Assembly (NCBI GenBank): GCA_900169235.1 | Contig: FWCC01000364.1 | Location: forward strand, 62,001 to 126,000 | Length of the DNA: 64,000 nt | Source: Zarea fungicola | Taxonomy: Eukaryota; Ascomycota; Sordariomycetes; Hypocreales; Cordycipitaceae | Direction: 5' to 3' | Shown: piece after piece, positions 55,396 through 64,000 of the stretch | Layout of the letters: the number at the start of each line of letters is the position of its first letter | Numbering within the stretch: position 1 is the first letter of the stretch | The notes under the pieces: model-generated | The model's input: the letters and a program-made list of their open reading frames with translations, nothing else | Told to the model about the DNA's origin: nothing | Database searches by the model: none | Program-made: the position numbers and the translations under genes

Positions 55396-56691
55396 CTACT
55401 CCTCGTAGTTGCCACCCGCAAACGCGAGGTTGCTCTTCTCCAGCTTGTCCTTGAGGAACTCGTAGACGGTAAAGGTGACGGCCTGGCCGGGGGCGACGCG
55501 CATGATGCGCGGGGTGATGCCCTTGTAAAAGGCGTGGAAGCCTTCCTGCTTGAACATGTCCTTTGATATCTGCGTGATGCGCACCCACGCGCTGACGCCG
55601 GGCTGCGCGGGCGTCTTTTGCAGGCGCGTCTTGATGGTGTCAATGGGCGCGTTGCTCAGCGGGCCCATGGCGCCCGAGACGAGGCCGATGACGGTCGTCT
55701 GCCAGCTGGGCAGGGACTTGCCCTCGAGCTGCGGCTGCCATTCCTGCAGCCAGCGCTTGAAGTACGAGTAGGCGGTAAAGTTGACGGCCTGGTTGGTGCC
55801 CTGGCGCAGGGCCGTCAGCGAGACGCCGCGGTACAGCGCGCCGAACCCTTCCTCCTTGACGACGGTGTAGAGGGCGTGCCCCGCGTTGCGGTACTTGGGG
55901 ATATCGAGCGGGTCGGCCATGGAGTGGCTCTGCGCCTGGAGGCGGATCTTGATGACCTCCATGGGCGTGACGACGGCGACGGCCTCGGTGACACCGGCGG
56001 CGAGACCAGCGAAGAAGATGCCCTGCCCGGAGACGACGCCGGTGGAGCGATCCGCGAGGAGCTGCTTGTACCACTCAAACGAGGTGAAGCGGATGGCCAT
56101 CTTGGGGACGATGCCGGTGAGGACGGCGCCGAGACCCTTGTAGAGGGCCATGGGCGTCTCTTTTTGGACAATCTCGACGCCGGTCTTGATGAAGCCGCGG
56201 CGGGGGGCGCCTGGGACGCGGGCGCGGCGGGAGAGCTGCATGCGGACCTTGATGGTATCTTGGCCATTGTTAGCGGACTTGATTTCGTTTTGAAGAGCAG
56301 CACTGAACGAGGAAAATTGAAAGAAATACAAAAGAAAAGAAATTGTAATTAAAGCGACAAATAAAAATAGCCGCAAATGTCAAGCAGGGTCCCGTTATTT
56401 CTACAGTGCGCTCGACCGTTTTGTGCTGCGGCTTTGCTCCGGACGGCCGATCGGTCGTGGAACTGGCTTGTGTGGGGGAAAGTTGAAACAACTTACCGAG
56501 GGGATGACAGACGAGGGCCTCCATCATGCCGGCAGAGCCACCGGCTATACAAAACGTACCATGTTAGCTTCAATTGACTCCTACAGTACTTCAAATGCCC
56601 CCAAAGGCTGTTCCAACGAGTATATCGACGTACCAATCAGATTGACCGCCGCGGTGGGCGGTTTCTTCTTGTTGTCGGCTTGGCTCGGCAT
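55396..56691 (-). CDS. SFC1: Mitochondrial succinate/fumarate carrier (Sfc1/Acr1 type)
   Basis: Three exons, 56691..56634, 56544..56497 and 56258..55396, give about 322 aa. All joins are phase 1 and restore 'VNLIAGGSAGMMEAL' and 'CHPLDTIKVRMQ'. The three mitochondrial-carrier signatures are HPLDTIK, TPMEVIK and APIDTIK. The family-specific blocks 'YRGVSLTALRQGTNQAVNF' and 'YKGITPRIMRVAPGQAVTF' match yeast Sfc1 closely. Known role: exchange of cytosolic succinate for mitochondrial fumarate, linking the glyoxylate cycle to gluconeogenesis, needed for growth on acetate or ethanol (acuL in Aspergillus). Very GC-rich third exon; the 238-bp second intron is longer than most here. Confidence 0.95.
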
Positions 56692-59438
56692 TGTTGCGTA
56701 GACCTTGGGGGAGGTGGGCTGTGTTGTATCGACGAGGAAAACACAGCGCAACCTGTGCTTTTATAAATCGCAAAATTATTATCTGGTAATTCGTTTTCCT
56801 TTTCCTTTTCTGACAAATGCGACAAGGTGGAAAATGACGCTCGTTCGGGATTCACGTGCGGGAACGCAAGGAAAGGGTAAGCTTGTCGTCAAGGCCGAGG
56901 GGAAGCTGAACCAGACAGAAGAACAGCTCTGTATTGTTGTTCAACAAAGATAGAGTGGAGAGGGGTTGAAACAAGAAGACACAAAAATCACAATGTATAA
57001 AAGGGAGGGAAAAAAGGAAGAGTTGGGAAACCACGTCAGATAAAAAAGTAGACGTGACCGTCACCGGCCGGAATCTCCAATTGCTTTGACTGTTTGAGCA
57101 CGCACATGCAGGCCAAAGGCCCACGCCCCTACCGTAATTAGCATATGATTCTGGGTCCCGCCAACCGGAAACTACATGCTAACTATGGCGTAAGGGAGGT
57201 GTGGTGTGTGGTGTGGTGTGAGGCATGGAAAACCCCGGCTTTCCCCCACTTGGTAAGGCGGTTCGGTCCAGTTGCGTCCAGCTGCATGTCTTTGGTTTTG
57301 CGCCTCGCGAATGACCTCCGGAGAACTGTGGGTTTATTGCTTTTTGGAAAGCCGCATTCTTCTCCGGAGGAACGGGCGTGACCGGGACTGCGGGCGACAC
57401 AAGCTCGGCACAGGACGCGATTCGGCGCAGCATTCAGCACCAGGCCGTCTTCTTCGTAAACCAACTGCGGCCGCTTTTCTCTCCGAGCTCATTGCAGAAT
57501 GAGACAATAAAAATAAAAATTGTCAATCTGATACGGCGCAGCCCACACGTCAGATGAACCAATGCACTCAGCATCAGCTACATCACCTCACCCTCTCCAC
57601 AGTGTGCTGAGCGCTTACTACACCAGCTCCTCAAGGCCCTACCGCGCCAAGATTAAGTAGAGAAGAAAATAGTCTTTAATCGGATAGGTTACTTTGGATG
57701 TATAGATAGCGTACTATTCCTTGCATTTTTTGCGCACATTATTGCGTTCATCCCCGGATAGTATTACAACTTGGCCCCCACCAGCATGGCGACAACTGAC
57801 CGTACAGCTCCCCATGGTTCCAATTTAAAACCATTTTTTACGAAACTGTTTTTGCATTTTTATTTCCTATAAAATGGGTTCATTTACTCTGTCCTGAGCC
57901 CGATTGAAGTGCGTGATATTCTCAGTTAAGCCGAGCAGATAGCTACGCGCGGGGCTCTTTGTACCCCAGCCTTGTGAACCAATATGAAATAAACTACACA
58001 CCCTTCATTTCCAGCCGAACAAAGTAAATCAAAACGTGGGTAAACGACAGTTTGCCTAGCCCGATTCACTCCGATGCCCTTCAACATTACCGTGACAAAA
58101 ACGCCGTCTGTCTCGTCTCAAGCGTCTACCGAAGAGAATTGTTACCGAGGCATTTGGATTTCTGGGGAAAAGCCCCCATCCCCCCAATCACGAAAGAGAG
58201 CTTGAACGTATTAAAATGTTGGAGAAGATATCGGGGACGAATCGATCTTCCTGGTTTTTACCCACTTTGCCCATTTTAATCTTCATATTTTAACCTCGGG
58301 AAAAGCATTTACCTAGTCTCGGTCAATGTACCGGACCAGTTGACCTAGAGCCTCAAACAGCCCACTGAGGTTCCATCTTCCCCCAGTTGATTTCCCCCAA
58401 AAGTGGCTGTGACAGGCGCTAAAGCTGGGGGAGCAGCCACTAAACGGCGCTGTGAGGACAGAGGCAAAATGCTCTGAAAACTCCGGCTCAGCGGAGCTCC
58501 GAACGGTCTCCGGCGCCTCCAATTATTAAAACCGCCACCCCTTCGTCCATTGGTAAACAATGGTTGATGATGACTCCTTGTTCAACGACTCATACCAGTC
58601 ATTGATGATACATCCACCCGCCGGCTTCGCATTGCAGCGTTGCATCGCATGAGGCAGGAAATCTTAAAGAAATGCCAATTGAGACTGAATAACCTTGTAG
58701 CTTCGATGGGTTATTTATTCTCCTTTTTATTTTCTCAGAGTATCTCTAAGTTGTAAGCTCACCGTAGCCGTGCATGCCCTTTTCCCCGTACAACGACAAA
58801 ACACACATTTATACTGCACCATCATGCAGCCTAACTTGGCGATATATTTCGATGCCATTCAAGCTTGACTTCGAGTTCATGTCCCATTTTTCTACCAATG
58901 ACCAGACACGCGACCCAAACGCCTCATTCCCCTTGGCGTCCGCCTTTGCCGATTCCGGCATACCTGTATCAGATTCACATGTGAAAGGGTAACTGCTCAA
59001 CCTGATAAAACTTTGTATGCACTGTACAAGATAATTTATCCAAAAAACCATTTCTATTCCAGTGTACTAGAAACACTTCATGTGTAGGCGCTGGAGCCTT
59101 GTACGTATCTGTTCGCCCATCTCGTGGCAAAAAACAAAACAAAACAAAAACAAAAAGACTCCTTTTCCATGAACCTAGCATTTCTCACATTTCCCACATT
59201 TCATTCCTTGTATCCTGTTCCCCATACCTTTGCCTGCCATGTCTAAAAAAGAATTGAAAAAAATATGACCAAGTAGAAAGAAACAAACCAAAAAGTTTTT
59301 GGATAATGTACATGACAGGGGTATCCATTACGAAATGCAGCTTTGCTCGCAAACCATGCCGCCAGTCCGACGCCCGAAATAAAAAAAGACAATCATATCG
59401 TACTCGAACCAAAAAGAATAATTGCAAAATTGGAGCCG
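56692..59438. other. 2.7-kb gene-free region
   Basis: Contains the SFC1 promoter (left) and sconB 3' flank (right). Low-complexity A-rich sequence occurs at 59130-59158 and 59220-59300. Frames at 57145-57500 and 58052-58560 on both strands are short, featureless and unspliced. No gene is supported. Confidence 0.45.
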
Positions 59439-61555
59439 TTAAGAGGGAGTCCCTCGCTCCTCTGTTGTATCGCCTTCAAAGCTATACAGGCGGACCTCGC
59501 CATCTTCACTGCCACTAGCCATGCGGCTGTCGCTTAGACCGACGCACTGTACAGGCCCAGCATGACCGGTGAAGCTGCGTTCGCATTTGCCGGAGCGAGG
59601 CTCCCAGATCTTGGTCATCGAGTCATTGGCACCAGTCACGACGCGAAGCGTGTCGCCAACCAGGCCCCAAATGCCTTCAACGTGCCCAAACATACTGCGG
59701 ATACACTTGCCAGTAGCAATATCCCACAGACGGACAGTATTGTCCAGACCACCAGTGAGCATGTAACGCGGTGGAAGAGGTCTGGAAGGATCACTCTCGA
59801 ATCCAGACCCAAACACGGCACGATCAACCTGGGCAGAGGATGGCGGCGGCGTGGCACTGCGGCCACTGTGCACAGAAGAAGTATCACTGTCATCTTGACT
59901 GGGCACTTCATCAGGCTCAAAGTCAGGAGGCATCAAAAGAATTTGTTGGACCTGCCCGACGTGGCCCGTGTACGTCTTGATGCACTGCTTCGTATCCAGA
60001 TCCCAAACCTTGACAGTCAGATCATCCGAGGCCGAAAATACCGTGCGTGAAGCAGTGTCCAGTCTGACGTGGTTCACCCAGTCAGTGTGTCCACGAAGAT
60101 AATATGTTTGCTTTGTGTCAAAGTCAAAGATTTTAACCGTCTTGTCAATTGAGCCCGACGCCAACGTGCCCTTGTCGAAGTGCACCGACAGGACACCTTC
60201 CGTGTGACACTGAAGTGTGCTTAAACATTCGCCCGTCTGCCAGTTCCAGATCTTGATCGTCTTATCGAAGCTACCGCTGATGAGCTTGCTATCATCAAAC
60301 TGCAGAGTGCGGACGGCACCGGTGTGGCCGCGAAGAGTACGCAGCACCTCACCAGTCTCGATATTCCAAATTTTGATAGTGGTGTCGTAGGAGCCAGTGG
60401 CTAGAATGTTCTGGTCAAACTGTAGACATGTGACACCGTTCTCGTGTCCTTTAAAGGTCTTGATAGTGCATCGGCCAGTTTTCCAGTTGAATCCAACTTT
60501 GAACCGGTCACGGTAAACATCCTTCCATGGACGAAACTTGCGTTCCTTCTCGAGACAGGCAGGTGACTCGCCGGTGCCATCAAGACGTTGCCGTTTTACA
60601 GGTGTTTCGTCCTCCTCCAGAGGACGCTTGTTAGAGGCCTTGACATTGTCGACAGTTTCGGTTGATGAGCTTTCCTTGCCATGTGCTGTATGCTGATGAC
60701 GACTCCATGCCTTGAGCTTCTTCTTTTCTAGAAGCGGAAGACCCCACCCGCACTTGGTGCATTTTCTATCAATGTGTTGCTCGCACATTCGGTGCCAGAC
60801 AACGTCGTCGTCGGCCAGGTTACGCCAGCGACGGCTGACTTGGGCAGCCTTACACAACGAAACAGTGTCGAGATGGCATAGAATTTTGTACGACAGCTCA
60901 GCCGGAAGTGCCGTGAGGAAATCAATCTTTAGTTGCTCCTGTACCTCTCTAGAGACTGTAGAGAGTTGCGGGAAGCAGCATTGTGTTATAATGCCCTGGA
61001 GCATGAGTTCGCGATGTTTAGCTGGTGCCGCGGAGAAGAGGGACCAAACATGAGTGATGGCCTCTTGATCAGCAGCGGAAAGACTGTTAAGATCCTATAT
61101 TCAGTGTTAGCAGGAATAGTAATAGCAACAGTTGACGGAAAGTCAGAGCCACATACCCGCTGAATCATACCCATCTTGGTTTCGTCTGCTGTTCTCCGAC
61201 ACTTGGAGTCTGGGCGATGGCGGTAACAAAATCGAGTATTGCCATCCTTGGGAATAGAGAGTGGTGAGGACTCCTCAGGAAAGTCCTTGCCGACAGGTGC
61301 GTATATACCTGGGATATGCTCTTTCAGAAACGGGCTGACGGTCTTACCAACCAGCGCCGAAGGCATCTTCTTGAGTCTGGAGTGTTCCTCCTCCGCAGGT
61401 CGTCGTCGATCGCAGTTGTCTCGTGACGGGTGGGACTTGTGCTGAGAGTGCGTAGAGGCCGAGGGAGTAGTATGTTGGTGGTGTTGAGTGGCTACATGGT
61501 TCTCATGACCTGACGACGCCAATACAACAGCGTCAGAGGTTGTTGGGTGAGCCAT
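59439..61555 (-). CDS. sconB: Sulfur controller F-box/WD40 protein (SconB/SCON-2/Met30)
   Basis: Two exons, 61555..61157 and 61094..59439, give about 684 aa. The phase-0 intron has GTATGT and TATAG, joining 'GMIQR' to '[12 protein letters not shown]'. An F-box lies at about 191-238 ('[14 protein letters not shown]', '[12 protein letters not shown]'), then '[10 protein letters not shown]', and seven WD40 repeats from about 349 to the end ('[12 protein letters not shown]', '[12 protein letters not shown]', '[12 protein letters not shown]'). Known role: substrate receptor of an SCF ubiquitin ligase that inactivates the bZIP sulfur activator (MetR/CYS3/Met4) when sulfur is plentiful. An acidic Ser-rich insert splits repeats 5 and 6 (about 520-570). 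Upstream in-frame ATG 61588 would add 11 residues. Confidence 0.94.
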
Positions 61556-64000
61556 TTCAAACGAGATGCGGTGAGTGCGGGCAGGCATTTCCTTTAAGAA
61601 TAGCGTGGCTGCAGTGCAGGGCAATGCATCGGTGTGCTGGCGCTGAGGCAGGCTCAGGGCAGGATGGCGTGCTCTGCGTGCGTGCTGGGCAGGTCAGGCA
61701 AGGGTCGATCGGAAGGGATGAGGTTGCGGCTTGTCAGCGCAAAATGGCGTCAATCGAGGCCAAACCCAAAAACAACCAGATGCGTAACTGAATGAATAAT
61801 ATAAGATTATAGGGGGGGGCTCCTGGAACGTCTGATGCGAGAAGCCAAGTTCAACAAGAAACAAAAAGCCTATTTGACCGCGGCGATTTTCTCTCGTGTG
61901 GCAATTCTGCAAGCCACACCGGGTAGACTTGCGAGACAACGACACGGGTAGTATGTGTCGTAGATGCAGTGCTGAAGAAAACAGCCCGTTCAAAAAAAGA
62001 AGGCGATGGGATTCGCAATATACCAGGGGCTGCGGCAAATAGACAGGGAGGCGAAACGGCGACTGGGGATCTTGCGTGCTTGATGGCTGACAGAAGGCAA
62101 TCCAGGTTGCCCTCTAGCTCGTCAAAGTTGGAGTTGAGTGCTCTGGGGCGAAAATGGCGTTATCACTCTCGCTTGACTTGGGTCCATACCAGCCCCACCC
62201 CGACCGGCCGACTTAGTGCTAACAGATAGTAGCATATTCAGCTACTATAAATTGTTAGTAGCATGTCCGATAGCCGTCCCCCGACATTACTATGCGCGAC
62301 TGGCCGACTGACTATGCCCAAAATCGCTAGAAATCTCCGGCAGCCGCTGCCGACCCTCGCCCACGTTTGGTCTCCCATTCACCAAGTCGGTCATCCAGGC
62401 CCTCTATTATACATTGCTTACGAGCTAAATGGGTGGCGTGCTGTCAATGTCGGGTCCGGGTGGATAATGGCCCAACTTTTCACTACCAAAACCTTGAACT
62501 CAACCATGACGTGAAAATTGCAATCATTTCATCTTTATCGCATGCTCCGGGAACTGCAAAGCGCCCCCTTGCAGTGCCCCTGCCAGCGGCACGAGACTAA
62601 TCGATGACTGGTTCAGCTGGGGTCATGTGCTTGCGCCACGAGATTTCCGACATCCGAAACACCTGTTAGCAACGACGTTGCTGTACTGATGGATGTAATA
62701 GACAAAAAATCGTATCGAAAGACATGCGAAAAAGGGAGGGGGATATCCGATGCCACCCTGCAGCTCATGTATGATAACCTTGATGGCACAGCATTCATCT
62801 CTCCCTGAAGTAGAATGGCCGACTGATTCAAGCCTGGTTGAGTGCCCTCTTCTCCAAACAATTAAAATATTTGCCAAATTTGGCAATGGAAATTGGTGTG
62901 CGTTACGCATACATGAATACAAAGTATTTGACCACTGGCTTCCACTTGCTCCGCATATGTCCGGCGTAGAACTTAAAAGGTTCATCAGCAGAGATGTTTG
63001 GGCCACAACTAACGCTGAAAAAGGAAATTTTCTTTGAAGTGAAGCTATTTCAAGCAAAAGTACTACTGTGTGGCTGGAGATGGATATGTTGTTGACGGTC
63101 GACACGGGGTACACGCAGTGCAGACTAGAAGAGAGTGACTAACACAGTGACTAGTTTTTTATTGACGCCAGTGACGCGGATAAAATAAAGTGTTTCTTCA
63201 TGGATATTGATAGTTAGTGTGGGGCTACAAAGTTGAACAACGGTATACGCATTATATCCCATTGTACGAGCAGGCGATGCTCAATGTAACTCAGAGTGTG
63301 TACCACTCATCAAGTGTGGTTGACTCAGATATCTATTGTAAACCAATACAAACCCTCAGGTAAAAATAAGGCCGAGAGACGTCGATCGTGAGCTATGCAG
63401 GTCTGGCATGACCAGCGAGCGGAAGAGACGTCCGCACAAGGCGAGCTCCAGACAAGTCCTGACGTACCGGCCAATAAGTTGAAAGGGATGAGATAAGACA
63501 CTACAGACATGCAAATAAGGAGAATTTTGCTCTTACTGGTGTAGTGTGGGTTGAATCTCAGTCGTGGTTGGTTGGCTGTCGAGGGTGACACCGTCTGGCC
63601 GACACACATTCCAGTCCCGGACCAGCCACCAACGACTTTCATCATTTCACTGGTATGAAGAAATGGACCCAAAAAATGAGGCAAGAACGAGGGGAAAGAA
63701 ATCTCAAAAAGATATGACTGCCCAAATTTGAGGCTGAGTATGTATTCTTGCTCCGTACTGATACTTTTTTGACGTTGTGGCGTGGTGCTTCGTCTTATTG
63801 GAGTCAGTGAACGCGCAGCCCAAGAGCGGCCCAACATCAGCAACATATGAACCATGGGCCGACCATCTCCTGTAACCTCCCCAATAACGGGCCCTGACAC
63901 ACGGCTACGTGTGTATCCCCAGGTTCGCGTGACGACAAATTATGCATCGAGCGAGACAACTCTGGCCGAGAGCCTGCCGCCCAGCCCCAACCAACCGCCA
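61556..64000. other. Right-edge intergenic sequence
   Basis: About 2.4 kb to the window edge. The first several hundred bases are the sconB promoter and leader. Frames at 62623-63114 (-), 62750-63037 (+) and 63325-63900 (-) are the longest; none has a recognisable domain, a signal peptide or consistent splice partners. No gene is supported. Confidence 0.45.

Noticed and set aside
55618..56352. 244-codon open frame on the plus strand
   Set aside because: Antisense to the clear SFC1 carrier; the composition is Gly/Asp/Glu/Ala-rich and has no domain.
63325..63900. 191-codon minus frame near the right edge
   Set aside because: No domain, no signal peptide and no consistent splice partners; composition looks random.

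Overview
This window is nuclear DNA of a filamentous ascomycete. Genes are intron-poor, with introns mostly of 50-280 bp. The introns have GTRNGN donors, CTAAC-like branch sites and YAG acceptors. The gene content (GH47 mannosidase, sconB-type F-box/WD40 regulator, RO-2 dynactin subunit, WSC and GPI wall proteins, Erg24) is that of Pezizomycotina. The style of the proteins suggests Sordariomycetes, probably Hypocreales; the genus cannot be fixed from the sequence alone.

I find 23 protein-coding genes. From left to right: a secreted alpha/beta hydrolase (-); a FIT2/Scs3 lipid-storage protein and an Apa2-type Ap4A phosphorylase (+,+); a Myb-like protein and an MRH-domain membrane receptor (-,-); C-14 sterol reductase Erg24, a secreted GH3 beta-glucosidase, a Cys/His-repeat protein and a small membrane protein (all +); a CofD/UPF0052 protein, a GPI-anchored Cys-rich protein and an acidic orphan (-,-,-); a GH47 alpha-mannosidase, a DUF924 protein, a membrane-anchored S33 peptidase-like hydrolase and a multi-pass membrane protein (+ x4); a large DUF8004-like protein (-); dynactin p62 (+); ribosomal protein eS7 (-); a WSC-domain wall protein and twinfilin (+,+); the mitochondrial succinate/fumarate carrier and the sulfur regulator sconB (-,-).

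The genes do not form an obvious pathway cluster. They cover lipid and sterol metabolism (FIT2, Erg24), secretory sorting and glycan trimming (MRH receptor, GH47), wall and surface (WSC, GPI protein), cytoskeleton (dynactin, twinfilin), carbon use (GH3 glucosidase, Sfc1) and sulfur control. Gene-free stretches are large: about 3.5 kb before the beta-glucosidase, 3.2 kb before dynactin p62, 2.8 kb before the FIT2 gene, 2.7 kb between the carrier and sconB. I see no transposase, rRNA, CRISPR or intact tRNA; one degenerate tRNA-like segment is noted.

The most unusual object is the gene at 22246-24006. It encodes about ten copies of a C-x4-C-x(8-16)-C-x2-H module. All four of its introns are phase 1, and each falls inside the codon of the module's last His, so some exons are near-exact single modules. 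This looks like exon-unit duplication, which is rare in fungi, and I know of no named family for it. Exon coordinates were worked out by hand from splice signals, reading frame and family resemblance; no search was run.
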